From positions 55,827,580 through 55,891,579 of the forward strand of contig NC_059500.1 of assembly GCF_018139145.2 (NCBI RefSeq): DNA of 64,000 nucleotides. The letters run 5' to 3'. The stretch's first letter is position 1, and every line of letters starts with the position of its first letter. Below the pieces are notes generated by a model. The model ran no database searches and was not told the DNA's origin. It saw only the letters and a list, made by a program, of their open reading frames with translations. This DNA comes from Gymnogyps californianus. Its lineage: Eukaryota > Chordata > Aves > Accipitriformes > Cathartidae. Shown here one piece after another: positions 48,232 to 59,400 of this stretch. The translations under genes were made by a program, and so were the position numbers.

Positions 48232-51200
48232 AGCGGTGCCCACCGGCCGTCAGGCAGAGGAAATAGCCGGGGTCCTTCCTTCGGCCCCGTGTAAGACGTA
48301 AATAGATGCCAGCTCTTTACCTGGGATGGTATTTTGCCAATACACACGTGCACCCAGGATATATGTTTCTCTTACCCCTGAACTACTTGAGCGTGTAAGG
48401 AAAACTCACACATACCAACACCAGATACCAGCTCAGCTTGGCACAAAGAGGGCTCCACTGCTGTTCTCTTCACCTGCACTTACAGCTCTTTTTTAAAAAG
48501 GCCATTTTTATCAAGTATCTTGTGGTTGTGCTACAAAGTGGTGTTTCCTGACCGGTATTTTTCTCTCAGCCTTGGTGCACATTTCACTGCTTCTGCAGAT
48601 AAGCAGAACTCAGACTTCATTTGAAAGGGGAAACAGAAGCCAAACATGGTTTCTACAGATGAATTATGGGGTAGCAGAGGCAATTCAGTTTTAGGTTGTC
48701 CCACTTTTATTAAATCCGGGCCTTGGTGGCAATGACATTAGGATTCACCCATTGAAAGGCAGTCATAGCTTCTCTCTCCATTCCCAGTAAGCTGAAGGGT
48801 ATCTAGAGGAAAACAGCATGATTTGAGGCAAGGAGTGGAAGATTGTCAAACAGTGAAGGCCTAAAATTGTGCTACTAACAATTACCTTTTACTCTGCAGG
48901 ATTCACCATTCTTTAGAGCGCTGTTAAGTATGGGTGGTCTCAAATATGGATGTTAAGCCCTACGGTCTTTGAAAAGCACTGGCTGTGGGCCCTTAGGGAA
49001 GTGCAGAAAGGCTAAAGAGGTGAAAGATTTAACAAAAAACAGAAGACAATAGAAAGAGTTGAAGATGCAAAGAAATAGGGAAGTATTTTGGAGGAAAAAA
49101 ACCTGCAAGGATCTACAGCAGAATAAGATCTCAGATATGAGTCTGAAAACTTCAGAAAGAAAATATTAAAATCTACTATTAATAGAATGGTGTTAACTAA
49201 CAAACATTTGCTTTGCGAAGAATAAATTAGACATTTTATTGCACGGAACTTACCACACCCATCCTTTCTTTACGTCGCCATGATAAAGCTAAGTCCACTT
49301 ACCTACATGTAATTTGAACTTAAATGTCACTTAGTTACAAATCACTGATACGTAGCTATGATCTGGCATGTGTGTCGGTGACAAGAAAACGCTTGGGTGT
49401 CAGAGATACTGGCCATGGCAAGACACTGCTTCACACCGCCTTTCTTCTTGTCTGCACTTGCACGTGTCTGTTGAAAGATGGCCACTGCCTTCACAACTGT
49501 CTTCAGTGCACGAACTGGCTGTGGTTTTAATAGATGTGTTACTGCTCTACAAGAAACTCAAAGCATGCAATCTGCCTTCTGGCAGGCGGCTGCGATCACA
49601 CTGCGTCAACAGTGGAAAGAAACAAGAAAAATGTAACCTTTTTAAAATTTTAATAGACCCATGTAATTTAAATGGACACATCCATTTTTGAGAGCCTAAT
49701 TTGAGACACCCAATGTTTAATTTTTTCCTGGATCAATGGTATGCATTTCTTACCTACTCTACCTGGAGTCGAGGGCCTCATTACCGTTGAAAGCTACACA
49801 TCCCAAATCCAGCTGAAATATTTATTTTAACGTCTTGGCCTTTCTAGTATACTTCCTCTCTTTGCTCTTACAGGAAGTTGGTGGACAGAGAAGCTGCTTC
49901 TCTCCTATTTGCTTTTCAAAGCTTTAGCTGAGATATTAATACAAATGATGCTGTCCTTAAGATGATGCCATGAAATAAACACCAGTTTGTCAGTTTTCTA
50001 TGCTGTCTAGACCACTGCAGGACGGGCAAGAAACACTTCTGATCTACTCTTGGCACACGTCGAGGTGGCTTGCTCAGTTCCACCTCATTCTATCTCCCGT
50101 ATAAAAGAAGGGAAATTGGAGGAAAAAAATGTTATGCAGTTCTCCACTAGCACAGTAGGTCCTTGCTATCACATGAAATTGCTTTCTGGTAGCTTAACCG
50201 TGCATTATAGATAACCTGTCACTAGAAGAGCTGCTTATCCACAGTAAGAAGTCTGGTCTTTTCTGTTTCTCAAAATACTGCTCTTGAAAGACATAACCAT
50301 CCTTTTCATTGTTTAATTTCAAAAGCTTCCATGAAGTGCTATGCCTCTGTTCCTAGCAACTTACAAGCTAAGGAGGAGAAATGTAAGCAATGAAAATAAA
50401 GGAGGTAGCTCCATTAACCATTCTGTACATTGTCTGGTTGCAGAGACAGTAAGACAACAGTTTTGGTACTAGATAGGTTTCACACCCATCTTTCTGTTCA
50501 TGGGAGGTCCCACGAAAGGAATTGGACATGCTTCCTTTGCTGAAGTTTGTGGTTAATTGGGTTTGGGGTGTTGTTTTTTGTTTGTTTATTTAAGAGAGGA
50601 AGATGTTTATTCTTCTAGCTGTATCTCCAGAACTGCTAACTACTCAAGAAGAAACCACTACCTCATTTTTTATTGAGGCTATAAAAAAAGAGTCCAGGCT
50701 TCATCTTAACAGCTCATGTGGCATGAAGTAGGACCTTCCTTGATTGCCAAATCTGACCACACAAATCAAGCTAGCAGCAATGCAGATAACATCCCAACCT
50801 GCACAAATATACCCATTTATGAATGATACAACTATTTATTTTGCCATTTCATACATTCTTGGTAAGCATGGACAAAAGGATTACTCAAAAATACTTTGTC
50901 ACATGCAGGAAAAAATGCCTGAGGAGACACACAAAAGTAAGGTTTCCAAAACTGCTAATATATTCAGCAGGTACAGACCAAACACTTAGATCCTTTTAAG
51001 TTTTCATCTTTTTGGATGAACTGAATTATCAGCAGCCTACTTCAGCATATGAGCAGCAAAACTCATCAAATATTCCTTTTCATCTATTATGTCAGCAATT
51101 CCATTGCCAGGCGGGGAGAAGAAAAAAAGGAAAAAAAAGGAATTTTATCAAGGAAGTTTACATGGTTTTAACTCATTGGAGTCCTACCAGATGAGATGCT

Positions 51201-51681
51201 GGCAAACTGATTTTTTTAAGCTATCTTATCCAATTAAGTATTGTCAATAGTACTGCTCCAGCGTATTGTTAAACACTATTGTTTGAATTCCTGCAACAAA
51301 CAAACCTACTATATACAAGGTCATGAAGTGTAACCATGCCTTCAGAACAAGAAGTAGAACAAGACCTTTCCAGTCAGGAGATTATAAAAAAAATGGTATC
51401 AAACCAGGTGCCAGTGAAGGCAGCACAAAATCCAAAGTGAAGAAAACAACACAACTCAGAACAGACCATGGTTTTCCAAACCTAGCTTGCTTGGATGGCA
51501 GCAGCTGTTGGTGGGTCTTGTATACAAGACAGTAGAAAACATGCTTACATTCACCATTTCCTCATCCCCATCCTCCTGTCGCACACACATGCATCCCAAA
51601 TGGTGGTCCTAATCATCGCTGCATCGCTTCAGCCCTAGAATCAGTTGTAAAGCTGTGCTTCCCTCGAATTCCTCTTGGGCT

Positions 51682-51924
51682 TCACATGCTCTCACCATGC
51701 TTTGGCCTTCCTGCTGCAACCTGACCTGGAGGTGGTGGGTCCACAGCGGTTGGTCGCTGTACCTGCGCAGGCTGAGGAGCTGCAGGCCCAGCCACAAAGA
51801 GCAGCGGAGTGGTGGTAACGACAGCACAGGTGGGGTACGAGCATCTGGGCGGAACGGCTACTGCTGTGTATTGTTTTGGAGGAGTTTGCAAGCTGGGGTT
51901 AGGGAAACGCTGGGGAAGAGACAA
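51682..51924 (-). other. GC-rich, Pro-rich 80-codon open frame; possible pseudogene fragment
   Basis: In an AT-rich intergenic stretch, about 270 bp become GC-rich. The minus strand reads an 80-codon frame with compositional bias typical of low-complexity protein regions, for example QTPPKQYTAVAVPP and QVQRPTAVDPPPPGQVAAG. Another open frame (51609-51827 minus) overlaps it. This could be a fragment of a processed pseudogene of a Pro/Ala/Val-rich protein, or chance. I cannot name a parent gene, and no poly-A tail is evident. Confidence 0.15.
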
Positions 51925-52697
51925 TAACCGGCATGTCTACACGCCACCTACCAGGGGATTTTTTTTCTGTTAAGACACAGATTTCCAAACATCTTTTTTC
52001 TTAAAAGAGTAAATTAGCAGTCACTTCTTCACCGGCAGTGGTATCCCTGCACAGAACGCTATTGCATGATAGAGCATTACAGCATCACACCCATCATTAA
52101 ACACAACTTTGTATCCCAGGACAGTCATGGATGACAAAGCCCTGCTGAAGCTTTAAGTGCTGCCTCCTTATTTGTAGAGAATGTACCTTGGATACTCGAC
52201 CAGCAACTGAGTTAAGTCCATGGGAGTTTTCTCAGTATCTTTTATAATGGTAAGTTTGCATCCTTGGCAAAACACACCAGCGGTATATAACTTCGGTAAC
52301 GAATGACTGTTATCTGATTACCTCGTAAGAATATCTGGAGGTTCACACCAACAGGAAAACTGTGATGGTCTCAGTACCTGCCGGCACCACACAATGCCTG
52401 TTAAGGTTTGCTCATATTCCACCTTCCTACAACATCACTGTCTAGAAGAGTATAATGTAGCCAGTGCAACTAGACACTCTCTCCTTAAAGGAAGCTGACC
52501 TGCCGTCAAGTTCAGTGCTCTCACTGGCATAGATCTTGACTGTATCCAATAAAATCTAAGTGATTTATTCAAGATTGTTTTAAACAATAAACGTTATATG
52601 AAATTTAGTAGGCTAAATCTCAGAAAAATCAGTGTAATTTTCCATGACTCCTACTGATGCATTAAATAGATTGGCAGTGAAATACTGAACCTTCCTT

Positions 52698-52716
52698 AAA
52701 AAAAAAAAAAAAAAAA
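52698..52716. repeat. poly-A run (about 19 nt)
   Basis: An uninterrupted A-run in intergenic DNA, with no recognisable retroposed sequence just upstream. A similar 20-nt run lies at 54250-54269. Confidence 0.9.
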
Positions 52717-55700
52717 TTAAAAAGTCACTCCTAGGTTTGAGTTTCATTTCTGTGTTGGTGAAACAGGAGAAAGGGAACTTAGATCACTTTGCAACCTTCT
52801 GTTTTTTTCATAAAACACTTGACTCAAAAAAAAAAAGGCTATGTGAACGCATATCTTCTTTTTCCATTTGTCTGTGCAAATTCTTCTGGAGAAATAAAAA
52901 TGTTACTGGCCACATCCTCAACAGAGAGTTTCTTAAAGAGAAACATTTCTTTGCTCACCTTCACAGTAAACAGACCTGAAGCAGAGACAACACTGATAAA
53001 ATTTTCCCCTACTGTCACCATCTTCTTACATACAATTAGGCAACTTGATAGATGATATATGCTGATATTTAAATCCTACCTATAAACCGTATCTTTATTC
53101 TAATGTTTTCAGTTTCACTAAGTTTCACATCATAACAGCATACTGAGCACCTAAGTCATAAAAAGCAGCAGTGTTGAAAAGCAGGTGTACTGACTGAAGT
53201 AAGATCTTCCTTCTCACATGCCACGTGAATAATCTGCATTCTTCAAAGAAAAATACAGTGTGTTGTCTGGAGAAGCTGTCAATCCAAATACAGATAAGAA
53301 AATATAGATAGTTCAATATAGAAATAGTTAAACACAGATAACAGGCAAGAAAGAAGTAAATGTACCCAGGGGAGTATGCAAATCATAGTGAAGTTATGCC
53401 TCTGCTTACCAGCTTATATTTTGAGATACACATGGGCCTGCTCAGCAGCTGCTGAGCTGATCACAAAACTGAACTTAATTTCTGTTTCTGCATTGTTTTG
53501 CAGGTTAACTATAATTACGGCATCATTGTATGAATTTGCAGCAACTCCTTTCTCTGTGATGCTGAACTACATTGTACTATACAGACTAGTAGTACCGTAA
53601 AGGAACCTCCTTCTCCAGCAGCCATGATGCTTTAAGACACTTATATTCTGCATAATATTGAAATGCCAATGATTTTCTTTTCCTGTTGTTTCAATCAGAC
53701 CATGCTCCCCTTGCTACTGTATCAGGAATCAGTAAGTTGCAATGCTCTTCGGTGCACCCTCTTCCTTATTTTCATGGCTCTCACAGTCTTCTTCCCCAAT
53801 TCTTCTCAAAAAGCCTTGAACACTTTCATCCACCATCCAAATCAGTCTGAAGCAAACAGCTTTGCTTGCACTGAGATCTTCAGTATTTGGGAAGGGACTA
53901 GCTTATTTCAATTGCAGCCACCTAAAGGAATAATTAAATATGACTTCCTGGTACCCATGAACACTTTGCTGCTTTCTGATGTTGTATGTCTGGTCTACAA
54001 ATATCTTAGAAGAAAACATTCCAACTGTGCCACCCAGATTTAGGTTTGCTATGCTCATTTTAGCGGCCACTACAATAAAATACGCAGGTTTTGCATTTAT
54101 CTTTACAAAGTAGGCTTTATTACACAGTTCAGTAGAAACGCAAAGACAGTTAATACTTAGAGCAAAATTCTAATGTTTGAATATAAACTTTAAAGACACC
54201 AAAAGGAAATGCAGAAACCACAGTATTTATTTTAGGTAATTTTGTTTTTAAAAAAAAAAAAAAAAAAAAGGAGCAGTGTCATGTGAACTGATGAAAAGCA
54301 GAACAACTTAAAGAACCAGGACACTGGTTTCATCACCTTTTTCTTCCTCACCATTCTTCCCCAATACCAGATGTCTCACTGACATGTAAATGAAATTTCA
54401 GTATTACAAATAGTCCCATTTTTGAAAGACAACTTACAGCCTTTTATATGCTCTGTGATGCTAAGCTGCTAGTTCCCAACCCCTTTCTGATTTTTTCTTC
54501 CTTTACCCCACAGCTTTCTTGCAGTGAAAATCTTAAAATTTTTCTTAATCAATCCCTTAATAACAGAACTCTGTAAAGTTGAGCAGTCTCAGGACAGCAA
54601 AACCATATACCACCGGTCAGGGTTCTAACAGGTAAAACTTTTGAAAAACTGATCAGGTTTTTCCTTTAAAACAGGGTGTGTCATACAAGGGGATGACCCA
54701 AGTGGCTGGAACAAGAACGCAAAAAGATGCATTTTACCACTTATTGGTCCTAAAACTCTACAAATCAACAGACTATATACTTATACCCTATAATGAATGG
54801 ATGAGATTTACTGCCTTCCACAGTTAAGGAAAGAAACTCCACAACTGATTCTTGTCAGCTACCCTTATTTACTAAAGACACCTAAGCCTGTCACCTTGCT
54901 AAACTCACATGTTTCACCCTTGTACTGCTGCTGACATTCCACAGAGTTGGCAGAAGATTTATAGTGTAGGACAATATGAGTTATTTTAACTACAACCAAA
55001 GCAAAAAACCTTATTTCCCTCACAAATCAAGATTTTAATAATTTGCTTTTGAACTTATTATCTGGATAATCATGTAGCCATAGGTATTTCTGTTGAATAA
55101 ATACAGCTGTCTCTCCAAGGACAAGCTGAATTAATGGATTATATAAGTTATTTGATAATTTTTGTAGACTGGACTTTCACATGCTTGTTATAATCAGAAT
55201 GACTAAAGTAAAAGCAAACTATTTAGAGTGGAATATAATGAAATATCATAAGTATTAAAGGAATGTTTTAACCTACACAAGTATAAGAAGATTCAAGGAT
55301 AAATACTAAGTATATTTACTGCCATACAAGCCAACAAACATACAAACCAGGTGAAGCCCAACATACTTTATCAGTCTGTACTCAAACCGGTGTTACTGGA
55401 CCTTCTATTGAAAGCAGAGAACCACACCTGGGTTTTGAGGAGGATGCGTATGTATGTATGTATCAGGCAAATCTCTTCTCCATGCCTCCTCCAATACTGT
55501 TACAACTTTTGACGTGAAGAAATGGAAGATGTATTACCAATTTGCTAAACCTACAGCCCACAAAAAGCTACGGCGTTCACAACGCTGTTAAAGTTAACCA
55601 TAGATATGTCTTATACAGGTACATGCCTCCTCACGGTATCTAATGGAAAACGGAGAAAGCTAACATTCAATTTGTAGCTTAAGTTTATTTGATTATAAAT

Positions 55701-56117
55701 AAAAGACAACACATCCACCCCACACAAGGTTTGCTGACCAGACCGAGACGTCTTCAGCGTTCCCCGTGGGTAAGAACCGACATTTCTCTTCCTGAGGCCG
55801 GGCTGAGGAGGAGTAGCGGGCGGAAGGACCTAGCTCCCTGGAGCCGCGTCTGACGGGAGACCGCCCAGCCGCCGGCCGTTAACAGACGGCTAGCAGCCAG
55901 CCGGCCCGCGCCGCGCGCCGCACCACCCACCACAACCAGCACCTCAACCACAAACCACCTGACGCTCGGCCCGGCCCAGCCCCGCCCCCCGCCCCGCCTT
56001 CCCGCCTGCTGCGCCTGCGCGGCAGAACCCGGCGGGAGGCCGCCGTGAGGGTCAGGGCGCACGCGCTAAGGGGAGGTGCTGCGGAGGGGGGGGGAGGGGC
56101 GGCGCGTGCCGTGGCGC

Positions 56118-56162
56118 ATGTCCGCGGTGCGTCTGGGGCCCTGCGTGACGTGGGCTGCGTGA
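56118..56162 (+). other. possible 14-codon upstream ORF of ZNG1
   Basis: ATG at 56118 opens a frame of 14 codons ending in TGA at 56160-56162, out of frame with the main start codon. It would be a uORF only if transcription starts upstream of 56118, which the sequence does not show. Its stop codon overlaps the CRE. Confidence 0.3.
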
Positions 56163-56167
56163 CGTCA
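56160..56167. promoter_or_regulatory. full palindromic CRE (TGACGTCA)
   Basis: An exact CREB/ATF consensus octamer in the ZNG1 CpG island, 14 bp downstream of a half-site (TGACGTG, starting 56146). In CpG-island promoters such sites usually lie close to the transcription start and are often occupied. Occupancy here is inference. Confidence 0.6.
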
Positions 56168-56178
56168 GGCGGGCGCAG

Positions 56179-56332
56179 GTGAGTGGCGGCTTGCGCCGAG
56201 GCTGTCGGGGCTCGGGGAAGGGGGCGGCGGCGCCCGGAGGGGGAGCGCGGGAATGCGGCTGAGGGGCGAGCGGCCCCCAGCCCCGGCTGGCAGCACCGCA
56301 TCGCCTGCCCCGTCTCTCTCCCTCTTCCCTAG
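56179..56332 (+). other. predicted 5' UTR intron of ZNG1
   Basis: CAG followed by GTGAGT at 56179 is a near-perfect donor. A long pyrimidine tract (CTCTCTCCCTCTTCCCTAG) ends with AG at 56332. The 154-bp intron would leave 45 nt of UTR before the start codon at 56378. Whether it is spliced cannot be shown without transcripts; the coding start is unaffected either way. Confidence 0.5.
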
Positions 56333-56377
56333 CCGGGGCTGGCTAGGCTGCGCCGAGCTGCAGGCGCCCGCGCTCTC

Positions 56378-56489
56378 ATGGAGGACGAAGAGTGCCCCGA
56401 CCTGGTCCCGATAGACGCCGGCGGCGCGGAGGAGACCGAGCCCAGCCCCAGCAGGAAGATCCCCGTGACGATCATCACGGGATACTTAG
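56378..56489 (+). CDS. ZNG1: ZNG1 coding exon 1 (residues 1-37 plus 1 nt)
   Basis: 112 nt, encoding [27 protein letters not shown] and [10 protein letters not shown], then G before GTGAGG. CPDLVP is the docking motif for the METAP1 zinc finger; the acidic linker after it varies among species. The bird N-terminus is shorter than the human one, which has about 15 more residues before the motif. Confidence 0.95.
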
Positions 56490-59400
56490 GTGAGGAGCGG
56501 CCTGCCCCGCTTCCCTGCCAGCGGCGCGCCGCCCTCCCCGGCGCTGGGGAGAGCGGTACGGCGGGCCTGCGGGCTTCCGTTGGTGGGCGTCGGGAAACCC
56601 CTGAGTGAGGGGCTGGGCTGCGACGGGGCTCTGGGCTGCAGGGCGGCCCGCACGCCGCCAGGCGGGCGGAGAGGTGCCCCGGCGGGTCTGACGGCAGCCT
56701 CCGTGCCCACGGGCTGGGTCGGTAGGCGAGACCCTGACGGCATAGCAGAAAGGAGTCCTTAGCGCTGCCCGTTCAGCGCTTCGCCGCGGTTTCCGCGCAA
56801 CGTGCTCATGCCGCTCCTAGTAAGCGCCGTTCTAGTTAGATTTGCAGAACGATTTTGAACAGCTGTACAGGCTCCTGTTGCTGCTTTTACCAGCCTGTTT
56901 TCAGGGGCCGATTTGTTATGGTCATGTTTGACAAATCGCTTTTTGCCACTTAATGTCAGGATAGTGTAACGTATTTCCCTCAGTTGAATGCAGACTGAAT
57001 TGCAGTCTTGCAAATGTGAGGTTTGGCTTCCCTCTCTTAAACCAACACAGTTACTGGGAACTGCAAGTATGGTTTTGTATGGTAAAGATCAGGTTAAATT
57101 TAGGATCGCCAACACCGTTCTAAAAGTTGTAACTTTGTACTGCGTCATACTCTCTCAAAAAACCCTAAGGGCAGGGAAGGAAGGTTGCTTTACCAAATTC
57201 CCCTAGTTGTGATCTTGTGCATGGGATGAAACTGTTAGTAGTGTGGCCACACAGACATTGTGAACACCTTGCTTAACAATGCCTCATCTAATGGCAGTTA
57301 GTAGCACATCAGTGATTACTGATGATAAAAGAGCTGGTCAGAAAAGGCAGTGGGAGGGAGAAGAGCAAGTGTAGCTTTTGTTGAGAGAAACATAAAAATG
57401 AGTTTTCTAGGAAGACTTGTAAGTTTATCAAGCACTGACACTTAGTGAATGGAAAACTATGGGTCTTTTAAAGCTGAGATTTAATGTGCTGATAGTTCCA
57501 TGGGGGTCAAATATTGCTACAAATTAATTTCTACAGTGTTATAGTAGAATGCAGGATACAAGAATGAAAACTCGTATTTCAGAAGAGATCAGATTTGTCG
57601 GAAGTGTGCATGTGCACAACAGTATTTGCTTTTTAATTTGAAAATTTAAGCTTTTTTTTTAACATTTTAATAGTAGTATGGTCTGTGTTCTAGGAGCTGG
57701 GAAAACAACTCTTCTAAATTACATACTGACAGAACAGCATAAAAAAAGAATAGCAGTTATTCTGAATGAGTTTGGAGAAGGTATGTAAACCTGCAGAAAC
57801 ATTTTTTTAGCCATAAAATGATAAATATATAAAACTTTTGGAAACCAAGAACATTGTAGTTTTAAATCCATTACTGAAATTATTGACATACCTCGTAGTC
57901 TTCAGAAGGACAAAAAGTCTTTTGGCTGGTGTTCATAAAATAATGCTATTCATTAATTGTTTTGTACATAAATTCAGTCCCTCAGAGTCAAGTGAACGAA
58001 TATGTCACCCTGTTGGAAGTGCTGTATCTCCATTTGTCCTACTCTAGTTTCAGGCAAATGGAAATTAAACTAACGTGTTGGTAGCTAATATTTTCTTTTC
58101 TTACCTTTCCCCTCAGCCACTTACAGATCACAAATTATTCTAGACCAAGAAAATGGGGAGATGTGTGCTTGCTGTCTGTGGTTCTTTGAACTCTTTGCTT
58201 TCCTTCTCAGGATTTTTAACTGTTACGGCTATAATTTCATATCTGTACCATAGCCAGCGTTGCTTACAGTTTACACTGTGTTGGTGGTCGTTTGTTTGTT
58301 TTCATCGACAAAGATGCATGCCACTTTTCTGGTCATGCAGCCTGAAATAAAACATATAGACAGAGCCTTTATTTGATATGGAGGTAGAAGCTAACTTCCC
58401 TTTCTTTTAGCTAAGTTTATGGCACTTATGCTGTACTTTCATCCTCTGGGTTTTGGTCTTTGTAGAACCAACTTGACTTTGGCTTTTCAATTTCTCATAA
58501 AATGGAAAACACTGATTTCTGAAGAACGCATCAGAAACAGTCTCTGAAGAAAAAAAATACAATCCAAGAGTAAAAATGTATACCACCTTAAATCTTTCAT
58601 ATATCTTTTGCAGGCATTGTCATGCAAATTTGTAGATTAAAATTATCATACTACTTATATTTCCAGGAAGTGCCTTGGAGAAATCCCTGGCAATCAGTCA
58701 AGGGGGAGAACTCTATGAAGAATGGCTGGAGCTCAGAAATGGCTGCCTGTGCTGTTCAGTAAAGTAAGGAAGGACTATTGTACAAGTTCTTACAGTGGGT
58801 TTTGGGGGAATTGAGGAGAAGACGTCCAGGATTTGATTCCTAAAACTGATGGTAGTATTCATTGAGACTTCTTTCGTCAGATAAAACAAGAATTGGAATT
58901 TGGGAGATAGAAATTTATCTCCTTTTGCTGCTGTACTGGATTTGGACTTAGCGTCTTTCAGAAAAATAATGTAAATACCAACTTATACACCATTGGGGTA
59001 TTGTAGGGCAGGGAGCTCTCCCTCTTCTGTTAGTATTACATGCTTTTATATACAGAGCTAAAGATTCAAGGAGGCTGGAACTAGGACTCAAGTTTTCTAA
59101 TTTCCACATTAAATACTTACTCTGTGTTTCTTTCTCTGTATGTTGGTTAATACTTGAATATTGTATACCTCAGAAAGGGTGGAGGGACAACCTTTTGGTG
59201 ACCTAATGAAACACAATATTCCAAATTGTAAGCTGGTGGTCACATTAAAAAGCAGGAAGGTATTTGTTTCTTTGACATGTTTTTACCCTGTTTGTTTGAA
59301 TGCTGGATTGTTTGTGCTAAGTTTGTAATAAAGGTGATGGCCTGTTTGTCCTGAAAATTTGGAAGAACTGGTCCTATGCCTTAAATTGGGATAGTAAGTG

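Larger units (their letters stand above)
48301..55738. other. intergenic region between DOCK8 and ZNG1
   Basis: About 7.4 kb, mostly AT-rich. It holds long A-runs at 52698-52716 and 54250-54269, a short TATG repeat near 55447-55463, and a GC-richer Pro-rich open frame at 51682-51924 (minus) listed separately. Other open frames, such as 53663-54043 plus, show no recognisable similarity. No promoter-like CpG cluster marks a third gene. Confidence 0.7.
55738..56790 (+). promoter_or_regulatory. CpG island and promoter of ZNG1
   Basis: A sharp onset of GC- and CpG-rich sequence directly upstream of and across ZNG1 exon 1. It contains GC-box-like C runs near 55981-55998, an NRF1-like GCGCCTGCGC at 56011-56020, a G-rich tract at 56083-56099, and two CRE-type sites (TGACGTGG at 56146 and TGACGTCA at 56160-56167). 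No TATA box is obvious, as is usual for housekeeping promoters. Confidence 0.8.

Noticed and set aside
53663..54043. 126-codon plus-strand frame in the intergenic region
   Set aside because: AT-rich composition, no domain, no promoter-like context. Within chance expectation.
55754..56301. Long minus-strand open frames upstream of ZNG1 (up to 140 codons)
   Set aside because: They lie wholly in the CpG island, where stop codons are rare. The peptides are Arg/Pro/Ala-rich with no homology. No exon structure supports a bidirectional protein gene.
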